Part shown: positions 20,701 to 32,060 of the stretch, piece by piece
Numbering within the stretch: the first letter of the stretch is position 1
Layout: every line of letters begins with the position of its first letter
Assembly (NCBI RefSeq): GCF_031877795.1
Contig: NC_133931.1
Location: 22,579,264 to 22,643,263 of the forward strand
Source: Strix aluco
Lineage: Eukaryota; Chordata; Aves; Strigiformes; Strigidae
Direction of reading: 5' to 3'
DNA: 64,000 nt
Made by a program: the position numbers and the translations under genes
Notes under the pieces: model-generated
Told to the model about the DNA's origin: nothing
Databases searched by the model: none
What the model saw: the letters and a program-made list of their open reading frames with translations, nothing else

Positions 20701-23700
20701 GGAAAAGCATATCATGGTCTTAATGGTTTTATGAGGAAGTATACTTTATTAGAAGGTAACATTCTCTTTTATTACAGCACTCAACAGACTCTTGCTGCTA
20801 CAAAAGAGTCTTAGTTGCTGCATTTCCAAATCCCTTGTCCTTGTTGGCTCCATGTTTTAGCCCCTAATTGCTAGTTTTTTCTCTGTACAGGATTGTTTTT
20901 ATTAGGTTCACTTGACTCATCCATCGATGGAGCTGGAGTGCTGACAACATAATCAACACACTTCTGACAGTCTTCAGGCTTCACATGTGCTGATGATGTA
21001 AACCAACTGCCCCAATCATCTTCCCCTTCTCTTAGGCTCTTACTGCACATTGCCACAGAAGACATTACTGCTGATGAGGAGATGAATATGAAGTTTGGCA
21101 CCACCCTGAAGAACTGTAGGCACCTCATGGAATGTGCTAAGGAGTTGGGAGTCCAAATAGTTGGTGTCAAGTGAGTAACTTTATTGTTCTCTGCTGGCTG
21201 CGCAGATGTTTGTATGGTGTACTGAAGACAGAATATAAAAGAATTTTTTTCCTCCTTTGGCACTATTTTACAGGGTTTTTTGAAAAAAAACACAAACCAA
21301 AAACTTCTGGATTGAGCTTTTGCTTGCAAGCAAAGTGCTGTATACAAGCAAAAAACAGTATGAAACAATGTAACTATTACAGACATCAAAGCAATTTGAA
21401 ATGGAGTATCAGAAATCCTGTCAGCATTAAAGCAAAGTGTAGAAGGCTCTCCTATTTTCTAGCTGTACTCTTGAACTTCTGTGGTAACTTGATTTGTATT
21501 TTTCCAGCAATAGACAGCATAACACAAGTGCTAGTATATCATAGAATGGCTTGGACAGACTTTGAACAAGATGAACATGGAGTTTGATTTTTGAGGAGTT
21601 AAGTCCTATGTCACTCTTTGATCATATCAAGACAAAATACTCAGATAAATTTTTGACTTGCAGATAGCAGGAATGAATCCTAGTGTGCTGAGAGCTTCCA
21701 AATGATCTGTGGTATTTGAATTTGAAGTTTAACAAAGACTTTACTATATGTAGGAAAAATGCATGCACAAGTGTTTGCTGTCTACCTGCAGCTACTAATG
21801 TATCACATGCTCATGAATGTTTGAAGAAAACAACCAAACAAAAGAGGGTGGGTCATCAAGACAGTAATTTAAAATGGAAGCCAGATTTTGAGGATTTAAA
21901 CCACAATTGTTTTAATGTAAATATCCTTGAAATTTATGTTAAATTAAAGCATAAACATACTATAGTCATTACCAATGACAAAGGTGTTTAAAAGTTAGAT
22001 TGTACTACTGAGAAAATGTACCTCTTATGTAATGTCTAACTTTAACAAAAAATCACATGGCTTTTGTGCATTTTTATTAAAAAAAAGAAAATAAAAATTG
22101 TGGATTCACGCAAGTAAGTTTAGAAAGTGACCCTTGCCTCAAAATGGCATTCCTTAAAGGAGTAGACTTGGAGTAGAGAGTGTTGTGGCTCAGATGGGTG
22201 TGTGTATGGTCTGTCCAGAACCAGCAGTCCATACTAGTCTTTAGGAAGCCTGTAGGAATGTTGGCGCTTGATTTAGCACCCCAGTTACTACTAGTATTAC
22301 GGCAGTACTTAAACCTTTTGGACAAGAAACCAGAGAGGATTCAGGAGCTTGTGGGAGGCATCAGGAATCTGCTTCTGATGACCTGCTCACCAGCTTGTTT
22401 GGCCTTGCTGTGAAACTAAGACCTGGCCTGGAGTGAAGAAGCTTCATAAGAGGATGGCAGTGGGACACACCTCTCCTCATCCTCTCCCAAATGGTGGGGA
22501 GAGTAGATAGCATGCACAGTACAGCCCTAGCTTGGAGGAGAAAACTGGGTGGCCCAGGAGAGAGGATATACAGGCAAGGCAATACAAAGTAGGTTGAGAG
22601 AGGGGAGACAGTATACAGGTATTGTGTTAACGTTGGCATCCACTGAAGAACAAACTTCAACCACTTTGATAGTGAAGACTGAAAGGTTCAGTAAATCTGT
22701 TCTTAGTTCTTAAAGATGAGAGTATTATAGGAGATTCTTTGCATTAAGAGCAAGACAAGTACAATCAAGTACAAATTCAATGGAATAGAAGGCCATCATC
22801 TTCTGAGCTTATTCTTTGCACAGTTACTGTATTATCATGCAAGCTTGTCCTGATCCACTTGGGAATGAATTGGTTCTGTTGCTATTTTAGATGGTGAAAC
22901 AGTTTGCTTGGTCTGAAAGCTACATGGTTTCAGTGTATTAACTGTGGTTTTATTTCTTTCAGATTTCATGTTTCGGGCTTTTGCAAGGAATTGCAAACGT
23001 ACATTCATGCTATATCTGATGCTCGGTGTGTGTTTGACATGGCTGTAAGTAGACAAATACACACACACATGCAATTGCTACAGTAGAGGATTCATTTTTT
23101 TGTAATCGTACTAACAAGCCAACTACGTTATTTCCAAAATACATCAATGTAGGAAATGGAACTTTTAGTAAGGGACTAAATACTCCATTGCAAGACATGT
23201 GGTAGAAGTAAAACAAACTTTATAATCCTAATTGTGGACAAAGGTTAATGAATACTGTCCCGCTGACCGGCACTAGCATTCTGTGATGTTTTCAAATAAA
23301 AAAATCAGCTTCCCCCTTTTGGTAAAGGCTTCTTGAAATTCAGATCTCAGTCCTGCAAATATGCAGTTGACATTTTTAAGTTATATTAAAATATTAAGTA
23401 TTTGTATGCTGGCATTTATCGTGATATAACCACTAATTTGGTGCATGTGATCTGAGGTTAATAACTAAGCATCATAAGAAATAAGTGTCATGTTGTGGGG
23501 GGGAGAATATCCAAATTTGCATGAAGAGGAATGGATTTGTTGGATGCTTCAGATGACTCTGAGTCTTACATCTTTTATATGTATTTCTCATATTGCAAAA
23601 TTCAAAAATCCATTCTCTAACATCTGGCTTCCTGTAAACAAGAAGCTTGTAAACTAGAGAAGACCGCAAGTCATTTTACTACTGTGGTTAGTGCATTAGC

Positions 23701-26700
23701 TGTGACTGGTAACACATGGATGGCAACAGAACTGAAGTTCTCACTGATCTTCGTGCAAATTCACTGTAGCAGTCCTGTCCCATAAGCACTATCCAAAGGA
23801 CTTGCATTGTATGTATTTGTAAATTCCTAAAACTTTCTTTTGTCACCACCCTGTTCAGCAAATATTGTCTGAATATAACAAACACCACAAGATGGGAGTT
23901 GACATTGCTGTGGGACTTCTACTTAAGAATTGTGTAACCAGCTTGTATTGACATCCCAATGCTATTACTACTAGGTTAAATGGAGCTGTACTAACTTTTA
24001 CAATGCTGATACTCCCTCACTAGACATACTCTGCTAGATATGCTCAAAAGTATATAAGTACATAGAAAACAACCACAGTAAGGAGAAAACCACAGTAAGG
24101 AGCAACAAAAAAATATTTTTATGGTTACAGTTGTCCGTGTACTTACATTCTGCCTATGCCTTTTAGGAAGAATTTGGCTTTAAGATGAACATGTTGGATA
24201 TTGGTGGGGGCTTCACAGGTTCAGAGCTTCAGCTGGAAGAGGTATGCAAATGTATTGGAAGTTGAAACTCTTAATTTTGATTTAGGAAGCTGAAGTGTTT
24301 AACCTTCGGTAGCTGAAACTAATCCTAAATTCCATGTTAGACTGTAAGTCGTGAGATCCAAATAATTGGTTTTATAGTCTTTATCATGGGTAGTGTAATC
24401 AGTCCTTGGAGGTGATCGTTCCTTTTTAATCCTGTTCATATTGGGTGAATGCTGACTTAAGTATGTCACAGATTAAATTACTATCCTAAGCCACCTTAAC
24501 AGTAGTAATTCAGGTTTTTTTGGCAGTTGACAGTTGTCCAGCTGGTTGCTCTATTGCATGGCTTGGACCAGAGTTGCTTAGCATGCTTTGGATCATAAAC
24601 CATATTGCTGCTGTATGAAAGTATGAAACTTTGCTGTAGAACTGAAGACTAAAGGGCTTGTTTTTACCTTTGCTTTGGCTAGCCTTTGATTTGGATCTTT
24701 AGTATTTAGTGGCACATAAAACAGAGTAACCTATTTACACTTATGTTGTCTTAAACACAAACTACTTTGAATGTAGGACAGTGAAAGTGATTCAGTGAAA
24801 AGCTACTGACAGCAGTCAGGGCTTTTCTTTCTTAGTTCTAATTGTTCTGCTACTTGTCCAAAATACTTGTTAATCTCTAAATATCTGGCTTAAGATTTGA
24901 ACATCAGTATTTAATAATTCATTCTGTTTCTAATACAACAGTATTCAGAACTGATCACAAAGGCTCTTTCCTTGTGTTTTGAGATTCATATGTAACTTTA
25001 CATTATCTGTGCTGCACAAACTTTGAAATGACTTGTACAGTCTCGAGTGTACCACAGTCTGTATTTTGGTTGGTAGGAGAGACTCTAGTACTCAGACCCA
25101 TGGTACTCAATCTTCAGTGTTTAGCAGAATGACCTATTTTCTTAACACTTCTGTAAATGTTGGACCTCTGGTAAGGGCACTTGTCAGAGAACAGAGAAAT
25201 GACTTAAACTTTTGGTGCATGTACTAGAACTGTTGCTGTCTGAAAGTGTGTGTGAGATACATAAGCTGAGTTTCATTGTTCTTACCCCTGACTCAATTTC
25301 CTAGGTTAATCATGTCATCAGGCCGTTGCTGGATGTCTACTTTCCTAAGGAATCAGGTGTTAATGTGATTGCAGAGCCTGGGTGTTACTATGTTTCATCT
25401 GCATTTACACTAGCAGTTAACATCATTGCAAAGAAGACTGTTGAGTATGATAAACTTCTTCCTTCTGGAGGTAAGGGTTGTATTTATCTCTTGCATGTTA
25501 CAAATCAGTACAGATAGCTGCCCACTTCTAGTCAGTCTAGTTTGTCTCAGCATGTATTTAATATGTTCCCTCATGCTTGCATTGTAATCTGCCTTTTGGG
25601 TTCTGACTGTATGTTGTCTGTGTATCTCACTTTCTCTGTTACATTTATGTAGCACTTGTTTCCTCATTAGGTTTGACTTCTTAATGGTTAAACCTATATT
25701 GGGTGCTTTACTGAAGGTGTATTAAAAGGTTCTGTATTAGAAGAACACATAGAGCAGTCTGCTTCTCTGCTAAAGTAGAAACTGGATTTATATTAATAGT
25801 GATTATTACTGAAAGTATTAATTTTACAGCTGAATTTATAATCTGGTCTCATACAGATTACTCTGCTCGTAATTTTCCCATTCCAGTATATATGGAACCC
25901 CCTTGTCAGGAGAAAGCAGTTGACTTAAGTAGGATTGCAAAAGGACTACTTATGACAAAAAATGCATGCAAGACAACTTCTTTTTTACTTCCAGTGGAGC
26001 AAACCAGGAATGATGATGAACCAGTATTTACATATTACATAAATGATGGTGTTTATGGTTCTTTTGCAAGTAAATTGTCTGAGAAACTGAATACTATCCC
26101 AGAGGTTCACAAGGTGAGTCCTTCTATATTCTTCAGAGATAGTCCTTATTATCCTTATATTTTTTATACATATTTAACTCTTCATGTGGATATAATTATT
26201 TATAAGATCGTCCTTATATAAATTTGAAAACTTACTTTTTCAATAAACTGAAGCCTGAATTACCTGGATTTCCATATAGAAATACAAGGAAGATGAGCCT
26301 CTGTTTGCAAGCAGCCTTTGGGGTCCATCCTGTGATGAGCTTGATCAAATTGTGGAAAACTGTCTTCTTCCCGAGTTGAGCGTTGGAGATTGGCTGATCT
26401 TTGGTAATATGGGTTCTGGTACCTTAGGTGAACAGTCTACCTTTAACGACTATCAGAGGCCACTGATTTACTACATGATGTCTTTCAGTGACTGGTAAGA
26501 AAATTCTCTTTGTAGTGGCAAGATTGTTTTCACTTCCTTCAAAGGTGTACACTTACAGCCAGATATAGATTACATTTGATGACAAATATAGGTAGATGCA
26601 ACTGAGTGTAAGAATGTGCCTTTTTAGTTTGTGGCTTTTTTTACTATTGTCTGACTTAGCTGAGAGTAAACCGAGAGCTGCAATAAAATGCCTACTTTGC

Positions 26701-27227
26701 TTTAAAGTTGACAAAGGAAGGCAAAATACCTCATGTCAACTGACTTTAGTGGTAGTTCTAAAGCCTTTTACTGTTTAACATCAACCTCTGAGCTTTCCTA
26801 ATACTAGTAATTGCAACTTGTGCACAGTAGTAGTACCATTGTTGTAGGCAGGAAGGGCAGTAATGCTGATGTGGTGATGGTGAGAGTTGGGTGACCTGTT
26901 CCAGTACTGAGGTAGCCAGGGCCCTGCGCCTCTGCCAGTGGAGAGTCATGGCCTTTGTCTGCCAGGCACCTGCAGAGCTGAAGTCTCCCTTCTGCTGAGA
27001 CTGGCGCCAACCTATCCGGGGCAGTAGATGTCAAATGCTATATTCAAGGCTGGTTTCTGATGTGAAATTGTACATGAAAACACCTTATTACAACACTCAT
27101 CCTTTTCTGCTGCAGGGATGAGATGCAAGATGCTGGAATTGCTTCAGACACATTGATGAAGAATTTCTTCTTTGTGCCTCCTTGCATTCAGCTGAGCCCA
27201 GAAGACCGCTTTTCCACTGCAGCTTAA
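14698..27227 (+). CDS. AZIN1: Antizyme inhibitor 1 (catalytically inactive ODC homologue)
   Basis: The coding sequence is join(14698-14799, 16873-17046, 17315-17487, 21036-21170, 22963-23044, 24167-24241, 25305-25470, 25995-26113, 26280-26494, 27116-27227), giving 450 residues; the human protein has 448. It starts [18 protein letters not shown] and ends in EDRFSTAA, as expected for AZIN1. The family is an ornithine decarboxylase fold: PLP-type TIM barrel at about 45-280, then a beta-rich C-terminal domain. It binds antizyme more tightly than ODC does, releasing ODC and stimulating polyamine synthesis and uptake. The antizyme-binding region corresponds to about 117-140. Several ODC active-site positions are lost: R69 for Lys69, A88 for Asp88, H154 for Arg154, C274 for Arg277 and G389 for Tyr389. 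H197, the GGG motif 235-237, C360 and D361 remain. Loss of catalysis is a family property inferred here from these residues. The start is the first AUG matching the family N-terminus. Confidence 0.96.
14800..16872 (+). other. AZIN1 intron 3
   Basis: This AT-rich intron includes a possible tRNA-derived SINE relic near 15805-15865. I recognise nothing else. It ends in a polypyrimidine tract CCTTTTTTTTAG. Confidence 0.8.
15805..15900 (+). mobile_element. Possible old tRNA-derived SINE relic
   Basis: TTAGCTCAAGGGGTAGAGG (15805-15823) resembles a Pol III A box as found in tRNA-derived SINEs. AGATCCCATTCC (from 15848) resembles a degraded B box at plausible spacing. It lacks intact tRNA folding and a clear tail, so I treat it as a decayed repeat, not a tRNA gene. 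The boundaries are approximate. Confidence 0.35.
16873..17046 (+). CDS. AZIN1: AZIN1 exon 4, residues 35-92
   Basis: Phase 0 at both ends. It encodes [17 protein letters not shown] and ends GFACSSK. Residue 69, the PLP-binding lysine position of ODC, is Arg (AGA at 16975-16977). Residue 88 is Ala where ODC has Asp. Confidence 0.95.
17315..17487 (+). CDS. AZIN1: AZIN1 exon 5, residues 93-149 (antizyme-binding region)
   Basis: The acceptor is GTTTTTCAG and the donor GCTAA|GTAAGT. It encodes [10 protein letters not shown] through ARNHPNA and two bases of codon 150. Residues about 117-140, including [14 protein letters not shown], match the antizyme-binding element of the ODC family. Confidence 0.95.
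17488..21035 (+). other. AZIN1 intron 5
   Basis: This 3.5-kb AT-rich intron ends in CCCCTTCTCTTAG. I see no recognisable element. A run of Ts lies near 18430. Intron 4 (17047-17314) is short and featureless. Confidence 0.75.
21036..21170 (+). CDS. AZIN1: AZIN1 exon 6, residues 150-194
   Basis: It completes codon 150 (Lys) and encodes LLLHIATED through [10 protein letters not shown]. The ODC Arg154 equivalent is His. It ends two bases into codon 195, before GTGAGT. Confidence 0.95.
21171..22962 (+). other. AZIN1 intron 6
   Basis: The intron is AT-rich and ends in TATTTCTTTCAG. A short stretch at about 21537-21560 (ATCATAGAATGGCTTGG) resembles the reverse complement of a CR1 3' end, too short to call firmly. 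Nothing else is recognised. Confidence 0.7.
22963..23044 (+). CDS. AZIN1: AZIN1 exon 7, residues 195-222
   Basis: It encodes [20 protein letters not shown] and RCVFDMA. His197, the PLP-stacking histidine of the ODC family, is retained. Phase 0 at the 3' end before GTAAGT. Confidence 0.95.
24167..24241 (+). CDS. AZIN1: AZIN1 exon 8, residues 223-247
   Basis: It encodes [20 protein letters not shown] and LQLEE. The glycine loop GGG (235-237) that binds cofactor phosphate in ODC is intact. The donor is GAG|GTATGC. Introns 7 (23045-24166) and 8 (24242-25304) show no recognisable element. Confidence 0.95.
25305..25470 (+). CDS. AZIN1: AZIN1 exon 9, residues 248-302
   Basis: It encodes [18 protein letters not shown] to YDKLLPSG and one base of codon 303. 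EPGCYYV replaces the ODC EPGRYYV motif, so the phosphate-contacting Arg is Cys here. Confidence 0.95.
25995..26113 (+). CDS. AZIN1: AZIN1 exon 10, residues 303-342
   Basis: It encodes [18 protein letters not shown] to NTIPEVHK. The acceptor is TTACTTCCAG and the donor AAG|GTGAGT. Two extra residues relative to the human protein lie in or near exons 9-10. Introns 9 (25471-25994) and 10 (26114-26279) are short and plain. Confidence 0.95.
26280..26494 (+). CDS. AZIN1: AZIN1 exon 11, residues 343-413
   Basis: It encodes [20 protein letters not shown] through MMSFSD. Cys360 and Asp361 of the ODC active site are kept, while the ODC Tyr389 position is Gly. Codon 369 (AAC, 26358-26360) is Asn where human AZIN1 has the edited Ser367. 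It ends two bases into a Trp codon. Confidence 0.95.
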
Positions 27228-27790
27228 ACAGGCATTAACGCTTCATTTAGACCTGCAGTTGCAAGTCTGTAGTTTGTCTGGTCAACATTCCAGTGTGGAA
27301 GAAATGGAACAATCTTGAATTCAATTCATTCTCTTCAAAACTTGAAAAATTAGTAATAGCTAATGGGGACCAGGCAAAACAAGCTACAGCTACAATTCAC
27401 TGGGGGGTGGGAGGGTTAGATAATGGTGTCCAAATTTAAAATCAAGTTCATTTAACCCCTGAGCGTTTAAATATGCAACAAAATGGATGACTTAGTGGAG
27501 ATGGAAACCCATCACTTGGGTTCTTCAACAGTTTACATACAAGTACACAGTTTTTATACTAAGGATTCCTGTTAGAAAAGTCTTGTAAAGTTATTGTCTT
27601 TCGCCCAGATATATCAAATGTCAGTGGGAGACCAGTGTGACTTCATTAGATGTTTAGTGTATTTAGAATGTGTAAATTTGTGCTTTGAACTGTAGTTTAA
27701 TAAATGTAAAATTGCATCATAGTATTTGTTGTATTTGACCCTTGATGTATCCCTTGTATGATTGCAATAAAACTTTGTGTAGATTTTACT
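27116..27790 (+). CDS. AZIN1: AZIN1 exon 12: C-terminus and 3' UTR
   Basis: The acceptor is TTCTGCTGCAG. The coding part (to TAA at 27225-27227) encodes residues 414-450, including [17 protein letters not shown]. The 3' UTR is about 560 bases with two polyadenylation signals. Longer 3' ends cannot be excluded. Intron 11 (26495-27115) holds nothing recognisable. Confidence 0.93.
27699..27704 (+). terminator. Polyadenylation signal AATAAA (proximal), AZIN1
   Basis: AATAAA lies about 475 bases after the stop codon, with a T/G-rich region (TTTGTTGTATTTG) about 20 bases downstream. Confidence 0.7.
27766..27771 (+). terminator. Polyadenylation signal AATAAA (distal), AZIN1
   Basis: A second AATAAA lies 67 bases after the first, followed by a TGTGT and T-rich stretch typical of cleavage-factor binding. 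Cleavage would be near 27785-27795. Confidence 0.75.
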
Positions 27791-27794
27791 GTTT

Positions 27795-30700
27795 TTCAGG
27801 CTAACTTTGGGAGGGGCTAGGCAGAAGAGGTAGCTATAAAATAGATGTATACATGATTGTTTTGAGAAGCCTTCTTTTCTCTAGCCCATTATTTCAGCTT
27901 TGTATTAAACCGTAAAAAATGTAAGATTGATAAACCTGTGTGAAGTGCAAGTCATAGGTTCCTGGAAGGCTAAAAGGCAATTTGTGGTGTATTTTAGGTT
28001 CAGTTCTTAACACCAAGCAGCAAACCTGCAGTAGATACGGATGTGTCCAGAAGAGGTAGTCTTTTAGCTAGCGTGCATGTGCCTGAGGCAGCATGGGTTA
28101 GTCCTGCTCCGCAAGTTGTCCCAGAACCTTTAGCTCTGCTTTCTAATGGCATTTATTGGAGAGTCTTTCACCTTCAGCGCTCAGTCCTAAGAGAAGGGCT
28201 TATGCCAGTCTTCAGAAACCTCAGTGCTCTCTTGTGCTGGACTTAAATATGTCCACAAAGTAAAGGTAAAGCATTCTACTAGAAGTTAACTGGAACTGCT
28301 GAAATTATTCAGAGGACTTCTTTATTATGGAGCCTCCTGACTTCTTCAAGGTCCTTTTCTTACTTGCTCATTTTAACTTCCCTCACTTGAAAACTGGGGG
28401 AAGGAGAAGGGCTGTCAGGGCTTTGCAATGGTACATTGAGCTCTGGATCCTGCAGTCAAAGGAGACTTTTATCCCTTTTGTTGGAGGTAAAATTTCTACC
28501 TGTTGGGTGCAAGTGTATTTTACATGAGTGCCAACTGGTTGGAAATTGTTAACTTCTGGCTCTGTAAAGCAAAGATTTTTATGAAACTTGATGAACTTTT
28601 AAAAGTAAAGAAAACTCTCAGTTTGGACTCAACTTGTCAGAACAGTTTTACAGGCCATCTAAAAGAGGTACAAAATGGCTTATGTTTTGAAGATACAGTC
28701 AAAACTATTATTACTGGATTTAAATGTGGAAGTAGGAAAGGGGGTAAACAATGGTAACAGGAAAGCTGTTTTGTTGGTTTTGGTTTTTTTCTTAAATCTG
28801 AAGTTACTAGCTGTCCCCATGTTTCAAGAAGTGAGATGCACTTCAGTCTACCAGTTGAGGTTTTTCTCCTAGACAAAACACAGACTGCTGTGTGCTTTTT
28901 GACTAAGTACAAATTACAATTGCCTAAAATAAGTCTTAAGGAGAGGTGTTTCATGTTAACTTATAAATCAGTTGAAAAGAATTCCTCTATAAATGATAGT
29001 GGGCAGAGCAGAAATATTCATTGTATTTGAAGACAGTTTGCCATTAAAAACAACCTGGAGTTTGAAAACAGTATGTATTGCAACTTGACTTGCGAAGTGT
29101 TACTATTTATATTGTAATTGTAATTCAGAATTTTACTCAAAATATAAAAGGCAAATGGTTTCTATATATTTGGAACTAACAGTAGCTCTGTTATGCTCAA
29201 TGTGCATCTCTAACTCCTCCTGTTGACTGAGGCCGTGGCTCTCGTAGCCCTGTGGGTACAGCTAGCTGCAGTAGCTGGAATTGCTTTGGTACAGTGTATA
29301 ATACAGTTACTCATCGTGCATGCCAAATGGATCCCACCTGCTTTGGCCTGAAGTACTGCATACCATTTCCCAAGGAAGATCCAGGGCTATGCTACTAGTG
29401 GTGCCAGTTACTCCTCAGGAATGAGAAAAAATTATTCTACCTTTTCCTTGTGTGTCTGAGCAGCTGCGCAACTGGCTTACATTGGCTCAAAATAAAAGTG
29501 GGTGCCCTGGATCCACCATTGGATGTGTTGCCACTTCATATATACTCTGCATTGCTGCTTTTTGGGGGGTGGTGGTGGAGTAGTCTATTAATGTTTCATA
29601 GTAACCTTATACAGCTTAAATGTGTTTCATAGTAAGCTTATGCAGGCTTGAACCCTGCCTTTTTTTTTAAAAAAAAATCTAGAACTAAACAAGCAGATGC
29701 TTTAAATTATTTAAATGAGCGTGCAGTGAAAAATCATGTTCATAGTGCTACTTCTCTCTTGGAAAAAAATACCTTCTTTTAGTCCCTGCTTGCTGGGTAA
29801 GTGCCAGGCTCTGGTCTAGCTTGATCTTGCTGATCAGCTTTGTTTTGCGCTCTGACTCCCACAAAGCCCAGGGGGAACCATCCCTTTGGTCTCCTCTTGT
29901 GTCAGGAGTAGTGGGGTGATGCTCTGGGGCCTTCACCAAGGTTCTCAACCACAGCAAGGCCTGATGCTGCTGCTCCCAGGAGGGGCTCAGCTGTGGGTGC
30001 TGGCTGTGCCAGCTGCCTGCCCAACGCTGCCAGGAGCCCAGAGAAGAAGCAGGGGATGTACCAAAGATGTCTGAACTGGTCTGATTGTATCCAAAAGAGA
30101 AAGTTTCTGCAACTGCCCCTGTCTTCCAGTTCATGTGCTGCAGGAAGGCGCTAGATGATACACATCTGATTTTTTCCTTACAATGGAAACACTATGCTGA
30201 CCACAGGCTTCTTGCTCATTCTCTGAACCCTTATTTCCTCCCTTCCTATTGTTTTAATACACGATGAGAGTCCTGTGCTTCAAGTGCTTGCCGTGAGGGT
30301 TTGGGAAAAGCGTGATCCCTTATGCCTGGCAGGCCGTGCCCAACAGCACCACTTCCCACCACCGATGGGGAGTGGGTTTGTTCACAGGGCTGGTACCCAG
30401 ACTGCTAAGGGAGGGCAGAAGATTTTACCAATTCAGAGCTGTGGGGCTGTTCCCTGAGAGCCTGACAAACTGCTGACCTTGGAGACAGGGTGGGAGTGGT
30501 AACAGTGCGGGAGTGGAGTGGACCCCCCTTATTAAAGTCTATCCTTGGAATAACAAGCTTTCTCTCACTGTATTTAAATCTCTTTGCAACTACATAGTCT
30601 TTAATCTAAATTAGGGGCATTAATAGGATTACCCTGTCAGCAACACAGGACAAAGCTAATTGCACTTGTCAGTGTGAGTCAGAAAATAAACTCTGCACTG

Positions 30701-31165
30701 AGGGCCAGCGGCCTCTGGTTACAGGTAGGTCTTTCTCCAAAGACCGAATGTTGCCTTTCCCATAAGTTCTGTTGAATAGAATACTCTTATTTTAATGTTC
30801 TCTGACTGAAATGCTGCAGTAGGCAGTAGTGCAGACCACAACCTCTGTCAAATGTGCATCATGTAATGACACGTCCTACTACACTGCTTCAATATAAGCC
30901 AGCTACTTGGTATCAGTCAGAAACGGGAGGGAAAACTATTTCAGGCCCAAGAATTTAAAGTGTGATTTAGTGAGTACCTGCATGGTTTTAGATCCTGATT
31001 GTATATTTTGCTCACCTACGCAGTCTCTGAACATGGCCCTTCTTCATACCGTTAAGAAAAACACTTGGATATTTGTGTCACAAATTTATTACACTTCTCC
31101 AGTGGAAGCACCTGCTGGGAAGGTGGTGAAGCGGGGGGGGGGGAGCTGATGCTTGGGGTCGCTGC
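27795..31165. other. Intergenic: no gene seen
   Basis: AT-rich to mixed sequence. Short open frames have no recognisable similarity and no splice context I trust. A further AATAAA near 29490 could serve a rare long AZIN1 3' end. Confidence 0.6.
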
Positions 31166-31169
31166 AGCA

Positions 31170-31300
31170 GCAGCACAGCCCGCGGTCACTCGCGCGTGGG
31201 TTGCTGTGGCCGGTCAGGTGAATGCAGGGACAGCAAAGGGGTGCGCTGGGAGCAGAAGCGATGGACCCCGGCGCTGACACCCTCCTCCCGGGAAAATCCC

Positions 31301-31332
<32 letters not shown>

Positions 31333-32060
31333 TACCTAGCGAGCCCTGCAGGTATCGCTGCTTGAAAGCAGCACCCGAAACAGCGGCACCGGGGCACCAG
31401 GGCCAAGCTGCCTCAGCCTGGGCCCGGTTTTCCAGCCGGATGGCGGAGCGGGGCCGCGAGCTCCGCCCGCCCGCGGAGCCGCCGGGACCTGCCCAGGCCC
31501 GCCTGGGCCGGCGGGGGCGAGGGCTGAGCCTCCCCCTCCCAGCGCCTCCCCGCGCTCCCTTCCCGCCCGCTCCGTCCCGCGCCCAGCTCCCGGCCCGGCG
31601 CCGGCCCCCGCTGCGTGTCTCGGCCCCGGCGGCCGCTCGTGCGGGGGGCGCGGCGGCGGCCGGTGGCGTGTCCCCCGTCCCCCGGAGAGTCACACCCGCC
31701 GGGTCACACAGGCTGCAACCTCCGCGGGGCGTTTTAACCCGCTCCTTAAGTGCCCCGGGAAACTCAGCGGCGGGGGGCAGGCGGAAGGCGTCGGGCATCG
31801 CAGGGGGGTGCCCCGCGGGGCTGCCGCTCGCCGCCCCGGAGGCCTTTGCAGCCCTGGGCAGCCCGGTCTGACCTGATGGCTGACCCTGCCCGGGGCCGGC
31901 GGCTGGGCCAGAGACCTCCGGGGGCCTCTTCCCCGTGGAATTACCCCGTCATCCCGCGGCAGTGGATCACGAACCCTCCTCTCAGCCTGAGCTGTGCCTC
32001 CGCCCTGCCCGAGCGGTGCCGGCTCACCCAGCCGGAGCCACGGCGCTAGCAGGGAGCATG
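31170..32060. promoter_or_regulatory. Orphan intergenic CpG island
   Basis: A CpG-dense stretch between AZIN1 and KLF10, richest from about 31400 to 31900, contains GC boxes and an ATGGCGGA YY1-like site at 31440. It is interrupted by a 26-A run at 31303-31328. No coding exon is recognised. It may be a promoter for a non-coding transcript or an enhancer island. Confidence 0.55.
31303..31328 (+). repeat. Poly(A) run, 26 bases
   Basis: A pure A homopolymer sits within the orphan CpG island. It could be a retroposition tail, but I recognise no parent sequence to its left. Confidence 0.85.

Larger units (their letters stand above)
370..27790 (+). other. AZIN1: AZIN1 transcription unit, 12 exons
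   Basis: I built this model by reading GT/AG boundaries and reading frame by eye. The exons are about 370-657, 6466-6603, 14602-14799, 16873-17046, 17315-17487, 21036-21170, 22963-23044, 24167-24241, 25305-25470, 25995-26113, 26280-26494 and 27116 to about 27790. All introns are GT-AG and the frame is kept across every coding junction. The 5' end is inferred from a TATA box at 339-344, the 3' end from two AATAAA signals. The first two exons are non-coding for the main protein but carry a conserved translated leader. The long introns are 1 (5.8 kb) and 2 (8.0 kb). The exact transcription start and any alternative first exons cannot be seen. Confidence 0.9.

Noticed and set aside
31301-31871. 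Open frames of 165-169 codons in the orphan CpG island
   Set aside because: Low-complexity Pro/Ala/Arg translations on both strands, and one includes a poly-Phe from the A run; composition artefacts.
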